Numbered from the stretch's first letter, positions 36,691 through 47,024 are shown. The stretch: 64,000 nt of DNA from Methanobrevibacter boviskoreani JH1 (GCF_000320505.1 NZ_BAGX02000023.1:88100-152099); one strand, 5' to 3'. Translations and numbers: made by a program. The notes: generated from the sequence alone by a model not told the origin.

Positions 36691-36733
36691 ATCTTGGAGT
36701 TCTTAATGCTCTAAGATTTCTCTTCTTATTTTA
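36691..36733 (+). terminator. Hairpin between cbiN and cbiQ
   Basis: ATCTTGGAG (36691-36699) pairs with CTCTAAGAT (36709-36717), nine pairs including one G-U, followed by a pyrimidine-rich T tract. It may reduce read-through into cbiQ, which has its own TATA-like box (near 36740) and a GTGGT ribosome site. Confidence 0.5.
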
Positions 36734-36784
36734 AAAACAAATTTTTATATTTTAAATTTAATAATTATATAATGTGGTATAATA

Positions 36785-37618
36785 ATGAATATAATGGAAG
36801 CTGTAGATTTGGATGTAATTTCAGGACAAGATTCTCCTATACATAATTTAGAAGGGAGAACTAAACTTATTTTTGCATTAATTATTATATTTTATTGTGT
36901 TTATTCTACTCAGCTTCTTGGTCCGGTTATTCTAGAAATATTTCTCCTTGTAATGATCTATTTAGCAAATTTATCCTATAAAACATGTTTTAAAAGAATT
37001 TTGCTTTTACTGCCTTTTGCGGGTTTTATTATTGTATTTCAACCTTTTGTTCATACAGGAAATATTATCTGGCAAGGTCCTTGGTCATGGCTCCATATAA
37101 CGGATTTTGGTCTAAACTGGGCTATTATTTTATCTGTAAGGTTGGTTGTTTGTTTAACTGCAATTGTTCTTTTATCTTCTACGAGTCCAATGCAGGAGAT
37201 TGTCCAATCCCTTAGAAAACTTGGAATGCCAAGGGATATTGCAATGATTCTATCAATTATGGTAAGATTTTTATTCATATTTATTGATGAGTTGGAATCT
37301 ATTAGAATAAGTCAAAAGTCTAGAAACTTTAATATTCATAGTAAGATTACTCCATATAAATGGAGGGTAAAACAAGTAGGTTATACAATAGGTATGATGT
37401 TTATTAAGGCATATGAAAAGGGAGAAACTGCTTACTTTAGTATGATGGCACGTTGCTATTCTGATGAATCTGAATTGTATAAAACAAATGATACTCCTGG
37501 AAAATGGGAGTATGGTTTAATTGCAAGTCTAGTCATTGTTATTGCCTTAATACAATTGGCTTTAATCTTTATTCCAAATGCTTTTGGGTTTTTAAGTGTA
37601 GTGTTATATACTGGTTAG
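36785..37618 (+). CDS. cbiQ: Cobalt/nickel ECF transporter transmembrane protein CbiQ
   Basis: 277 residues with about five or six membrane helices. The two cytosolic coupling segments of the EcfT/CbiQ family are visible as SQKSRNF (about 178) and MMARCYSD (about 221). They would dock onto the ATPase CbiO. No cbiO follows: the next gene is on the other strand. The ATPase must therefore be encoded outside the window or shared. Confidence 0.9.
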   Translation: MNIMEAVDLDVISGQDSPIHNLEGRTKLIFALIIIFYCVYSTQLLGPVILEIFLLVMIYLANLSYKTCFKRILLLLPFAGFIIVFQPFVHTGNIIWQGPWSWLHITDFGLNWAIILSVRLVVCLTAIVLLSSTSPMQEIVQSLRKLGMPRDIAMILSIMVRFLFIFIDELESIRISQKSRNFNIHSKITPYKWRVKQVGYTIGMMFIKAYEKGETAYFSMMARCYSDESELYKTNDTPGKWEYGLIASLVIVIALIQLALIFIPNAFGFLSVVLYTG

Positions 37619-38012
37619 CTGGTAGTCTATTTACTTTTTAATTTTTTGACTCATTTGAGTTTTTAATTTTTAATTCAGTTTTTATGTTCTTTACTTTTAA
37701 TAAATTTCATGTTTCTTTTTTATTTTAGTTTTTATCTAATTTTGGTTCTTATATTAATTTTTTACTCTATTTTAAGTATTTTTTCAGTTTTTGTCCCTTG
37801 TTCTATTTTTTATCAATTTTTTAATCTATTTGATTCTAACTTTATATTTAAAAATTTAAATTTCATTATTTCATTATGACTGAATATATATTCTCTAGTT
37901 TAATTGATATGATTTAACTAAATCTACCGTTTATTTTTAAAGCTTCGTCATTTATATCAAGATTATTTACAATATTTATCATAATAGGTTCCTACTTTTA
38001 ATTAAATTGTTT
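37619..38012. other. Convergent intergenic region cbiQ/TctA
   Basis: 394 bp of T-rich DNA with repeated TTTTTA/TTTTAATTTTT stretches, consistent with bidirectional termination. No trace of a CbiO coding remnant was seen. Confidence 0.5.
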
Positions 38013-39260
38013 TTAATGAAACATCTGATAGTATATAACTATTGCAGGTATAATCAATACTCCCATTAGGTGGGATTTGCTTAATCCCTGAAAGTGGGGT
38101 AAAAGTCCAAGGGCAGTTGAAGTAATTAATATTAAACTTATATATAATACAGGACCATGATATACGAAAGTAAAGATATAGACAATGGATATCATTAATC
38201 CGATAGAGATATAAGAAATCTTACCATAATTAATGCCTTCAATAAATTTCGAAAACCTATCTCCGATTATAAGTGCCAGGGATAATCCAATTGAAACGGC
38301 AATTAGTGATGAGAAAATAAACAGTAATAGGTGGAATATTGTAAAATCATTAATGATATATGATATAAAAACAGCTATTCCGCTTCTAGGATTTCCAATT
38401 AAATAAATGGATATTAGGGAAAATAAACAATCAGAGGTATTGATTCCACTAATTATCATTAAAAAACCAGTGGTGTTGTCCTTATCAGAACTGTTTGTTA
38501 GATCTTGGGCTATGATTCCTCCTTGAGCAGGTCCAAAACCTGGCAGGAATCCTAAGATTCCTCCTGTAGTACCACCTAATATGATGTTTTTTAAGCTATT
38601 TCTGTCTAATTCGATCTCAACAAATGGGTTTTGGTGAGGGATATGTGAATTGTCATTAATACTAAAAATGATGGTACTAATACCAAACAATCCTGTAAAG
38701 GTAGCCATTAAACTTAAATTTGAGGGGATTGGTGTCTCAAATATGGTCCATCCAATAATTCCACTAAAAATAAACAATATAAATGACCAAATTATTTCTT
38801 TTAGATTATGGGATAATCTATAGATAAGTATGATTGAAACGATTAAAAGAAAAATCCAAAGATACGGTTTTGAAACTTCATGAATACTCGGTAGGATTAT
38901 TGCAAATAAAGGTAGGGTAAGTATCGTTACAATTATTGCTCCAAAACCTCCTATTGCAACTATTCTTATTGCTTCTTTTGCCCTTCCTTCAAGAACCATT
39001 CTATGGCCTGGAAGTATGGATAGGGCAGTTCCCTCATCAGGCACTCCAAGCAATGTGGATGGTATAAATTCAAGAATTGCATGGGATATTGCAAGTGATG
39101 CAAGAAATACACAGATCACTTCGGGACTTGTAAATTGAAGTAGGTATGGTGATAGGGTAAAAACTATTGCACCTGATGTGTTTACGTGGATTCCCGGAAA
39201 GATCCCTGTAATGGACCCGATTAATATTCCAAGAAAACAAGCAATTAATAAGTCAATCAT
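38013..39260 (-). CDS. TctA-like tripartite-type permease (archaeal)
   Basis: 415 residues, about ten to twelve membrane helices. The TctA family glycine motif occurs twice: TGIFPGIHVNTSGA near the N-terminus and GGILGFLPGFGPAQGG near residue 235, as in proteins with internal symmetry. The binding protein and small membrane subunit (TctB/C) of the bacterial tricarboxylate transporter are absent, as usual for archaeal members. Its substrate cannot be told from sequence. Confidence 0.75.
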   Translation of the reverse strand: MIDLLIACFLGILIGSITGIFPGIHVNTSGAIVFTLSPYLLQFTSPEVICVFLASLAISHAILEFIPSTLLGVPDEGTALSILPGHRMVLEGRAKEAIRIVAIGGFGAIIVTILTLPLFAIILPSIHEVSKPYLWIFLLIVSIILIYRLSHNLKEIIWSFILFIFSGIIGWTIFETPIPSNLSLMATFTGLFGISTIIFSINDNSHIPHQNPFVEIELDRNSLKNIILGGTTGGILGFLPGFGPAQGGIIAQDLTNSSDKDNTTGFLMIISGINTSDCLFSLISIYLIGNPRSGIAVFISYIINDFTIFHLLLFIFSSLIAVSIGLSLALIIGDRFSKFIEGINYGKISYISIGLMISIVYIFTFVYHGPVLYISLILITSTALGLLPHFQGLSKSHLMGVLIIPAIVIYYQMFH

Positions 39261-39503
39261 GAATTTAACTGGTTTAAATTATTAATTAAACTTTATTTAA
39301 ATTGTTTTTAAAAGATTAATAAGATTCAATTCATTTTATTATTTTAAATCAATTCTTCTCTTTAAATCTTTGGTATTCTTTAATTATATCTTTAAGTTTC
39401 TGTTGTAAATCAATAAATCAATTTAATATAAACCAATTTTTAAGAAATTTTATATTGTATTAAAGAAATAGTTAATCTATAAACAGTTTTATTAGGTGAA
39501 ACA

Positions 39504-39752
39504 ATGTCAGATTTAACTCCCGAAGAATTTGATAAGAAAGCTGATGATATTTATAAAAGAATTTCTAATAAGCGCATGGCTGATATTAAAAGGATTGAAA
39601 TGAAATATGATAAGGAATTTAAAAAATTCGATAAATATTTTGATAACTATTTGGAAGATGAGTTAAATCAAATGGAAAAAAGAATTAAAAGTCAATATGA
39701 ACTTAATAGAATTAGAGATGCTAATAAATTAAGAAAAAATTTTAAATTTTAA
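39504..39752 (+). CDS. Small charged coiled-coil protein
   Basis: 82 residues, almost entirely helical and rich in Lys, Asp and Glu (KADDIYKRISNKRMADIKRI and similar), no cysteine, no membrane segment. AGGTGA ribosome site 4-6 nt before the ATG supports a real gene. I do not recognise the family. Confidence 0.6.
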   Translation: MSDLTPEEFDKKADDIYKRISNKRMADIKRIEMKYDKEFKKFDKYFDNYLEDELNQMEKRIKSQYELNRIRDANKLRKNFKF

Positions 39753-40094
39753 TTATCGATTATATTTTTCTTATTTTTCTTGTTTTAGTTTTTTTTATTT
39801 TTAAGTAATTATTTTCTTAATCTTGGGTATTTTCTTGTTTTAGTTTTTTTTTATTTTAAGTTATTTTTCCTAATTTTTACTATTTTCTGATTTTACTTAA
39901 CTTAAATTTTTATTAACAAAAATAATAATCTGATTATTTAAATGATGTTTATAAATTGTATTATTACTTGGTTTACTTATCTGATTATTATTAGAACAGT
40001 TTAATTTTATTAAAATAGTAATTGACTTTTATATAATCTTAAAATAAGTTTTAACCTTAAAAATTAGTAAAAAAAGTAAATATTAAAGTTATAG
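39753..40094. repeat. Intergenic region with imperfect 55-bp T-rich tandem repeat
   Basis: TTTCTTGTTTTAG followed by T/A-rich sequence begins at 39776 and again at 39831, giving two units of 55 bp (39776-39885). The region lies between convergent genes and is otherwise without features. Confidence 0.55.
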
Positions 40095-40110
40095 TTATTG
40101 TCCAATAACT
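40093..40110 (-). terminator. Stop-spanning hairpin of pmbA
   Basis: AGTTATTG/CAATAACT, 8 perfect bp, includes the stop codon (40095-40097). T-rich on the minus strand beyond. Confidence 0.45.
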
Positions 40111-41402
40111 CTTAAAGAGGACATTAATATTTGTGGAATTATAAAACTTCCGAATTGTTTAATTTCTGATTTTACTCCAGCACAATTACTTAAAGCTTGG
40201 TAAATGTTTCCACTTAACATTGCTTTTTTAACAGGGGTGGTAATCTCTCCATTTTCAACGAGAAATGCATTACTTGCCTCTACAGAGAAATCTCCAGATA
40301 TTGGATTTGCAGTATGTGCACCAAGTACATCGTTTACAATAATGGCATTATCTATCTCGGACATGTCCATTAAATCATTGAAGTCAAATATAAGGTTTGA
40401 TGAGGAAACGCCAGGAATTCCTGCATATGATCCACTAAATCCATTGGAAGTACTTTCTGTATTGCCTTTGTTTCCATTATATATATCAAATATGAAGTTT
40501 TTAAGAACTCCCTTATCTGCAATGACCGTTTTTTGTGAAGGTGTACCTTCTCCATCAGCTTTACCTGAAGCCATTCCTCCTTCATAGGTGTTATCATCAT
40601 ATATTGAAAGATTATCACTGAAGATATTCTCACCTATCTTATCTTTTAGGATGGATCTTCCACGGAGTACATTATCTCCACTAATTCCATTTATGAAATT
40701 GTTAAGTAATCCTGCACCTGCATGGTAATTTAAAATAACCGGCATGTCTTTTGTTTCGATAGGTTTTCCTCCAAGTGAATCCTTTGCAATTCTACATGCG
40801 TCCTCTGCAATTTTTCCACCATTTAGTTTATACATGCAGGATGATTCTCCTTCATATGCATTGGAGAGTTCACCGTCTTGAACTACATTAACGGATACAT
40901 ATCCTCCAAATCCTGTAGATTTCTCATATACGTCAAGACCATTAGAGTTTACAATCAATTCTTCACTTTTAACTGCTGAGAATTCTCCAGAACTTACATT
41001 ACATTTTTCATTTTCCACAACATTAAAGATACCATTCATATATTCTGTTGCATCATCAAGACTCAAATCATCTATCTTTTTATCATAGGTACCTTTAACA
41101 TCTTTATATTTTCCAGGCTCGGTAAATTGAAAGTTCTCATCTTCCTCATTTATCTTTGAGTTAAGATATGCTTGTTTTGCAGTTTGAGCTATTTCGTCAA
41201 TATTACTTGTATAAGCATGTCCTAATTTTTTATCGTTAATAACACTTATTCCAAGACCTAAATTAATCTCCTCTTTTGCAAAGTTTAATTCTGTTTTTTC
41301 TGCACTTAATTCAATGCCTTTAGATTGTGAAATAAATATTTGATAGGTATCACAGTATTTTGATACTTCTTTTATAGCTTTTTCAGATAATTCATATAAC
41401 AT
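40095..41402 (-). CDS. TldD/PmbA family metallopeptidase homologue (PmbA type)
   Basis: 435 residues in the TldD/PmbA fold. No HExxxH zinc motif is visible, which is the PmbA (TldE) type. PmbA pairs with TldD, which carries the zinc; TldD is not in this window. Blocks typical of the family include YEGESSCMYKLNGG and SNGFSGSYAGIPGVSSSNL. Behind hypD and the phosphatase on the same strand with 62 bp spacing, so possibly co-transcribed. Confidence 0.82.
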   Translation of the reverse strand: MLYELSEKAIKEVSKYCDTYQIFISQSKGIELSAEKTELNFAKEEINLGLGISVINDKKLGHAYTSNIDEIAQTAKQAYLNSKINEEDENFQFTEPGKYKDVKGTYDKKIDDLSLDDATEYMNGIFNVVENEKCNVSSGEFSAVKSEELIVNSNGLDVYEKSTGFGGYVSVNVVQDGELSNAYEGESSCMYKLNGGKIAEDACRIAKDSLGGKPIETKDMPVILNYHAGAGLLNNFINGISGDNVLRGRSILKDKIGENIFSDNLSIYDDNTYEGGMASGKADGEGTPSQKTVIADKGVLKNFIFDIYNGNKGNTESTSNGFSGSYAGIPGVSSSNLIFDFNDLMDMSEIDNAIIVNDVLGAHTANPISGDFSVEASNAFLVENGEITTPVKKAMLSGNIYQALSNCAGVKSEIKQFGSFIIPQILMSSLRVIGQ

Positions 41403-41464
41403 ATACTTAAACTCCTAGCTATTTTATCTAATAATCTGATTGTTATTATATTAAGTTTTATTTC

Positions 41465-42160
41465 TTAATCATTTAAAACGAATCTATGGATAGCTTCACT
41501 TACTCCGTCACCATACTTTCTACTACAATTATAGTCTGCAATGTCTTTAAGTCTCAGGTCACTATTTGCTACAGCCACCTTAAAACCGGAATGTTTTAAG
41601 AATTCAATATCGTTTTCACTATCTCCAATGGCCATCACATTGTCTATTGGGATATTAGACCATTCTAATAGTTTTTCAAGTGAAGTACCTTTATTGACAT
41701 CTGGATCTGTTATATGTAATGCAAATCCACTATCATATACTTTTACATTATAGTCCTCTACGGCTTTAGCCACCTCATCCCTTTTGACATTATCCTTATA
41801 GTAACATTTCTCAGAAACCCTAAATTGGTTATCACTGGATACCATGATATGGGGTATCTCTTCTAAAAGATGATTATGGGCTTTATCAACTTCAGTTTTA
41901 TCTCCAAGAACAAGAATCTCATTATTGTTTTCTCCTTCCTTAAAGATTCCACCTCCATTTTCAAAAACTATCCCTGCGCTTGAGCCTATAAAAACTTCAG
42001 CAGCATATGCAAAGTTTGCAACATTTCCAGTAACTATCGCAGTAGGTATGCCACAATCCTCAGCTTCCCTTATTGCTTTCATAGCAGAAATACAAAGTCT
42101 TCTATGGCCATCTGTGATTGTTCCGTCGATATCCACTGCAATTGCTTCAATATTAACCAT
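41465..42160 (-). CDS. Phosphoglycolate phosphatase, archaeal HAD type
   Basis: About 231 residues. HAD motif I DIDGTITDG, motif II IVTGN, motif III Lys region and motif IV AIGDSENDIEFL are all present, with a C2-type cap between. The family dephosphorylates 2-phosphoglycolate and related sugar phosphates. ATG 42160 is preferred to TTG 42169. It starts 18 bp after the hypD stop. Confidence 0.85.
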   Translation of the reverse strand: MVNIEAIAVDIDGTITDGHRRLCISAMKAIREAEDCGIPTAIVTGNVANFAYAAEVFIGSSAGIVFENGGGIFKEGENNNEILVLGDKTEVDKAHNHLLEEIPHIMVSSDNQFRVSEKCYYKDNVKRDEVAKAVEDYNVKVYDSGFALHITDPDVNKGTSLEKLLEWSNIPIDNVMAIGDSENDIEFLKHSGFKVAVANSDLRLKDIADYNCSRKYGDGVSEAIHRFVLND

Positions 42161-42178
42161 CTTTATCAACTTTTTAAT

Positions 42179-43234
42179 CTAGTCAGTACTATAACGGTAT
42201 GCAATGTTACAGGTTCCCTCTTTAGAAACCATACATGCGCCAATTGGGTGAAGTGGATTACATTCATTTCTAAATAATTTACAGTCGGTAGGTTTTCTAA
42301 TACCCCTTAGAATTGGTCCACAGATACAGCCTTTAGGTGCCTCATTTACATCTTTAACTTCAATATCATATTTTTCACGTGCATTATACTGTGAAAATTC
42401 ATCCTTGATTTCAAGAACTGAGTTAGGTATCTTTGGAAAACCTCTCCATTCCCTACTTTCTACTTTGTATACCTCTTTCATAGCTTCTTGAGCAACGGTA
42501 TTTCCTTCATAACGTACAGCACGTTTATACTCGTTTTCTATTTTAGGTTCTCCCCTATCGACTTGACGTAAAATCATGTATACTGCCATAAGTATATCCA
42601 ATGGGTTAAAGCCTGCTGTTGCCTGTGGTATGCCATAGTCTGTTGAGAAATGTTCGAAAGGTTTGTTTCCAATAATGGTACAAACATGTCCCGGTTCAAT
42701 AAGGGCATCAAGATTTGTCTGTCCGGAATTAATTAACCAATCAATTGCAGGTGGTATCATTCTATTACAGGACAATACTGAGAAATTTTCAGGTGGTTCA
42801 TTCAATATCTCTGATGCTGTTGTAGGTGCTGTTGTTTCAAATCCTGCAGCAATAAATACAACATCATTATCGGTTTTTTCAGCTATTTCAATTGCACGGT
42901 TAATTCCATACACTACACGTACATCCCCGCCTTCAGCTTTTTTCTCTGCAAGGGAACTTTCGGAACCTGGAACTCTTAACATATCTCCAAAGGTTGTAAC
43001 AGTGACTCCTTTATCTACAAGTTGAATACTTTCATCAATTTCTCTTGATGGTACAACACATACTGGACAGCCTGGTCCTGCAATGATCTCCACTTCTGGA
43101 GGAAGTAAACTTCTAATTCCATTTTCCATAATTGTATGTTCATGTGAACCACAAACATGCATAATTTTTATAGGAACCGCTAAATCATTGATACGTCTTA
43201 TAAGTTCCTTTGATAAACTTTTCATGTCTGTCAT
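42179..43234 (-). CDS. hypD: [NiFe] hydrogenase maturation protein HypD
   Basis: 351 residues. HypD is the scaffold on which the Fe(CN)2CO unit is built together with HypC. Conserved blocks are MHVCGSHEHTI, GPGCPVCVVP, GFETTAPTTA and the C-terminal cysteine cluster (GCICGPILRG...CKLF...C...C) that binds a 4Fe-4S centre. The organism uses NiFe hydrogenases. AGGTGTT ribosome site. Other hyp genes are not nearby. Confidence 0.95.
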   Translation of the reverse strand: MTDMKSLSKELIRRINDLAVPIKIMHVCGSHEHTIMENGIRSLLPPEVEIIAGPGCPVCVVPSREIDESIQLVDKGVTVTTFGDMLRVPGSESSLAEKKAEGGDVRVVYGINRAIEIAEKTDNDVVFIAAGFETTAPTTASEILNEPPENFSVLSCNRMIPPAIDWLINSGQTNLDALIEPGHVCTIIGNKPFEHFSTDYGIPQATAGFNPLDILMAVYMILRQVDRGEPKIENEYKRAVRYEGNTVAQEAMKEVYKVESREWRGFPKIPNSVLEIKDEFSQYNAREKYDIEVKDVNEAPKGCICGPILRGIRKPTDCKLFRNECNPLHPIGACMVSKEGTCNIAYRYSTD

Positions 43235-43467
43235 ATTTTAACACCTAGAAAATAATAAAATAATGAATTTGGATTTAAAATAATTTTTAAATCTCTATTT
43301 AAAATCTTAAAATTTTATATAAAAATAATATATCTATTTAATTAATTTATATTATTTAATATTTGATTTTTATATATTATATATTTAATAATTTGAATAT
43401 GTTGATATAATCTTTCACATATTTGAAAAATAATAAAATTTACATTGTTAATTAATTTCCACTTATT

Positions 43468-45573
43468 TTAAAGATAAAGTTCTTCAATTTTTTGATTTGC
43501 TTTTTCAATATTGTCAAACCAGTATTCTCTTAAAAGAGGAGCTATTTCATATTTAATAATGGAATTATAACTATCTTTATTAAGTGTAATTTCATCATCT
43601 AAGAAATAACTGTGTCCAATTTTAAACCCATTACCTAAATCAGAATCATTAGCTATTTCATCATTTAACTGATTTATTTTATAGATAATCTCATTTGCAA
43701 GTTCACTATCTGTACCCTCATCAATTAATTTTTCTATTAAAATTTCTTTATATTCATCATCAAATAATGGTTTAATATCAATAAATACGAATCTTCTTCT
43801 AAGTGCATAATCAATTATTGCAAGACTTTTGTCTGCAGTATTCATCATTCCGATGATGTATAGGTTTTTCGGAACATAAAATTTATGGGTTTTATCATAT
43901 GTTAAATAAATTCCATTTTTAGGTCCTCTTTTATCCTTTTCAATAAGCATTAAAATTTCACCAAAGATTTTACTAATATTTCCACGGTTAATTTCATCAA
44001 TTATAAAGAAATAGTCATTGTCAGGATTATTTGCTGCTTTATTGCAGAATTCATAAAATACTCCGTTTTCAAGACTAAAATGTTCTTCATTTGGTTTATA
44101 ACCTTGAATAAAATCTTCATAGGAATAGTTTTGATGGAATTGTATAAATTCTATTTTATCGTCATCTTTACAGTTTATCATTGCATATGCAAGTCTTTTT
44201 GAAATATATGTTTTTCCAACACCTGGGGGACCTTGTAGAATGATATTTTTCTTTCTTTTAAGTAGATTTATAAGTTCTTCAAAATCTTCTTTTTTAAATA
44301 ATGTTTCATTTAAGAAGTCTTTTTCAGTATACTCTTGAATTTCAATTGGGGATTTGTTTGTTTTATAGGGTATTTTATAGTCAATTGGGTTATAACCCAT
44401 TTTTCTAAATATTTCTATACATAACTCTTTATATGGGGTAATGGGGGTTAATGTTTTGGTTGAAAATGTAGAAATTTTAGATGGTACTTCGGCTTTCTTA
44501 TTGATTAAATAATCTACTTTTCTATAATGGCAGTAATCTTCACCTATATTTAAATTTTCATCAAAAATGTAATTTGAAGTAATTATTCCTAAACCTAATA
44601 ATTCTCTTTTGCCCTTTTTTATTATTACTATATCTCCAATACTCATTTTTTTAGAAAAATCTATTAATGCTCTTTTATTATTAGGTTGTTTTTTTCCGGT
44701 TGGATAATATTTATTTAATCTTTCTTCAATCTCATTTTCATCTAAATCATTTAAATCTCCTAAATCTCCCCATCCTATAGATATTATTTCATCTTCATAG
44801 AATCTATTCCAATATTTACCATCCTCTCCAGCACTTATTGTCCATATCTCTTTGTTTTCTGGGTTATAAAGTGTATGGCAGAGTTCTACATAATAATTCC
44901 ATATTAAGTAATGGTTAATATTTGCTCCTTTTGTAATTAACTTAATTTGCCCATCTTGGGCAAAAGTATTTTCTTCAAGTGTGATTTTAAATGCTTTTAA
45001 AACATCAATTCTAGTGTTTCTTGAGTGTAGTACTGATACTTTATCTGGAACTATCATTGAAAAGTATTTATGTACAAAGACGAAATCTGGTTTTAGTAGT
45101 ATATCCTTGAATATTTCATTTAATTTATTATCTAATTTATTATAATCTCCAATAGTTTCAAGTTTAGTTTCCTTAATATATTCTGCTCCATTAACTAATG
45201 CATCTCTTATTTTCTCAGCTTCAGTTATTGCTTCGTCTTCAGAGATAAATTTAAAATTTTTAGGGCTAGCACCGTATTTCCATTTATTGTTTTCTTTATT
45301 TTTAAATAATGTGAATTTATATGAAGACCCTCCTTTAATGGATCCAAATATGTTATGTTCAAATTCTAAATCATGACATAAGTTATGTGTATTCTTATCA
45401 TTATAAAACATTTTATATAAGAGATTTTTTCCTTTTAATTGTTTTAAAACTTCTGGAGAATATTTGGATTGAAAATCTGCAAGTTCTTTTTCAAATTGAC
45501 TATTGTCAAGTTCTCCATTTTTTTCAATATAACCTATGATTTTATTAGATGCTTCAGTATATTCATCAGTCAT
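43468..45573 (-). CDS. McrB-like GTPase subunit of a modification-dependent restriction system
   Basis: About 701 residues. Residues 1-150 are a domain of unknown function. Residues about 242-370 look like an EVE/PUA-like base-reading domain (IISIGWGDLGDL... IVIIKKGKRELLGLGIITS). The AAA+ motor (about 430-690) has Walker A GPPGVGKT, Walker B FFIIDEINRG and the McrB-specific MNTADKS. This is the GTP-driven translocase that recognises modified DNA and recruits McrC. ATG 45573 is used; a GTG lies three codons upstream. The stop of mcrC is 9 bp before it, so the two are coupled. Confidence 0.88.
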   Translation of the reverse strand: MTDEYTEASNKIIGYIEKNGELDNSQFEKELADFQSKYSPEVLKQLKGKNLLYKMFYNDKNTHNLCHDLEFEHNIFGSIKGGSSYKFTLFKNKENNKWKYGASPKNFKFISEDEAITEAEKIRDALVNGAEYIKETKLETIGDYNKLDNKLNEIFKDILLKPDFVFVHKYFSMIVPDKVSVLHSRNTRIDVLKAFKITLEENTFAQDGQIKLITKGANINHYLIWNYYVELCHTLYNPENKEIWTISAGEDGKYWNRFYEDEIISIGWGDLGDLNDLDENEIEERLNKYYPTGKKQPNNKRALIDFSKKMSIGDIVIIKKGKRELLGLGIITSNYIFDENLNIGEDYCHYRKVDYLINKKAEVPSKISTFSTKTLTPITPYKELCIEIFRKMGYNPIDYKIPYKTNKSPIEIQEYTEKDFLNETLFKKEDFEELINLLKRKKNIILQGPPGVGKTYISKRLAYAMINCKDDDKIEFIQFHQNYSYEDFIQGYKPNEEHFSLENGVFYEFCNKAANNPDNDYFFIIDEINRGNISKIFGEILMLIEKDKRGPKNGIYLTYDKTHKFYVPKNLYIIGMMNTADKSLAIIDYALRRRFVFIDIKPLFDDEYKEILIEKLIDEGTDSELANEIIYKINQLNDEIANDSDLGNGFKIGHSYFLDDEITLNKDSYNSIIKYEIAPLLREYWFDNIEKANQKIEELYL

Positions 45574-45582
45574 TTTAACCAC

Positions 45583-46668
45583 TTAATCCTCTTTATTAAA
45601 TAAATATTTATTTACTATTTTTCTTAAGTCTCTATCAATATATTTCCAGTCTTGATTTAAGTTTAAAGTTTTTATACATATTCTTTTACCATCTTGAAGT
45701 TTAAATTCCGATTCTATATCCTCAGCTAATGAGGCATAAAGTAAGACTCCATTAATTTCACCATCAAAATCGCTGTTTTGAATATATGTAAAAATTTGAT
45801 AAAGATTATTAGAATGATATATTTCACTATTATAATATGAGGAAAATATATTTTTATAAAATTTGGTATCGATAATCAGCTGTTTATCTTCATATTCGAG
45901 CGTAATATCTGTATTCATTCTTGGAAGGTGTTTTGTATCATTATTAAAACTTTCATCTAATTTCCAATTTATTTTAGTGGCATGTGCTTTAAATCCTTTT
46001 TTATCAATCTCTTTCTTGTAGAAATTAAGAACAAATTTCTCATATAACTTGGCATATTCATTTTGTTTATCTTGCCTAAAACTTTTAAATCTAATTTTTC
46101 CTTTTTTATTATCTTCTGGAAGCTTATTTTCATATATTAATTGACAAATGTGGATTGGCAATCTATAGAATTTATTGTTTTTATTCCATTTTAATGAGCG
46201 AAATGTTTCTTTTGTAAGTTTTATCAAGGAGATATCCTGAAAATAAGGTCTAAATTTTTTTAAATCTTCGATTAATTTTTTATCTAAATTTTGTAGTTCT
46301 ATTAAATATTGGATTGTACTTTTAATAATCTGATTAAATTTTACATTTTTATCAAATTCGTCATAACTGCAATTTAATCTTTTATTTACTAATGTCTGCC
46401 TTTTTATAGATTCTGAAATATTTATTTTACCTCTAATAATTGAAGTATCGTCGTTTTGAACAATGTAATTTCTATAAAATCCGCTTTTAATTAGGGAACT
46501 TAAGGAGTTTATTAAAATCCTTGCAAACAAATCTTCTGCATGTCTAAAGTCTTCAGATTCTTTAAGAACATCTTCATCTATTTTAAGATAAGTATATGCA
46601 TAACTTAACAAATAATAAATATTCTTAATTGGAATTTTGTTTATTATTTCATTTTCATTTTCAGACAT
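45583..46668 (-). CDS. McrC-like nuclease subunit
   Basis: 361 residues. The N-terminal region NIYYLLSYAYTYL is typical of McrC, whose N-terminal part stimulates the McrB GTPase. The C-terminal PD-(D/E)xK nuclease has MNTDITLEYEDKQLIIDTKFYK: D252, a downstream Asp and Lys. In E. coli the order is mcrB then mcrC; here mcrC is transcribed first. Confidence 0.88.
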   Translation of the reverse strand: MSENENEIINKIPIKNIYYLLSYAYTYLKIDEDVLKESEDFRHAEDLFARILINSLSSLIKSGFYRNYIVQNDDTSIIRGKINISESIKRQTLVNKRLNCSYDEFDKNVKFNQIIKSTIQYLIELQNLDKKLIEDLKKFRPYFQDISLIKLTKETFRSLKWNKNNKFYRLPIHICQLIYENKLPEDNKKGKIRFKSFRQDKQNEYAKLYEKFVLNFYKKEIDKKGFKAHATKINWKLDESFNNDTKHLPRMNTDITLEYEDKQLIIDTKFYKNIFSSYYNSEIYHSNNLYQIFTYIQNSDFDGEINGVLLYASLAEDIESEFKLQDGKRICIKTLNLNQDWKYIDRDLRKIVNKYLFNKED

Positions 46669-47024
46669 TTTAATCGTTATTTATTTTTTTAAGAAAATTA
46701 GTGGGTTGGTCTAATATTTTTCTAAATTAATAATTATAAGTTAATTAATCTATAATTTTATAGGATTTTAATAAGTTTTAATTAATATTATCTTTTTATA
46801 ATTAAAATAATTTATTTGATCCCAAATTATTTATTTAACAACAAGTTTTTTTTAATTAAATATTTAGAATATTTTAATTAAAGTTTTTAGTTTAATATAT
46901 TCCATATATTAAGATATGTTTTAAAAATCTTAGCCATTAATACTTTGGGTTAAATTAGTAAGATTTAATATTATATATAGATATAAAATATACTATTATT
47001 ATTTATTATTTTAAGGTTATTTCT
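46669..47024. other. Divergent region between mcrC and the glycan genes
   Basis: 356 bp AT-rich, with the promoters of both units. No gene or distinct repeat seen. Confidence 0.5.
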
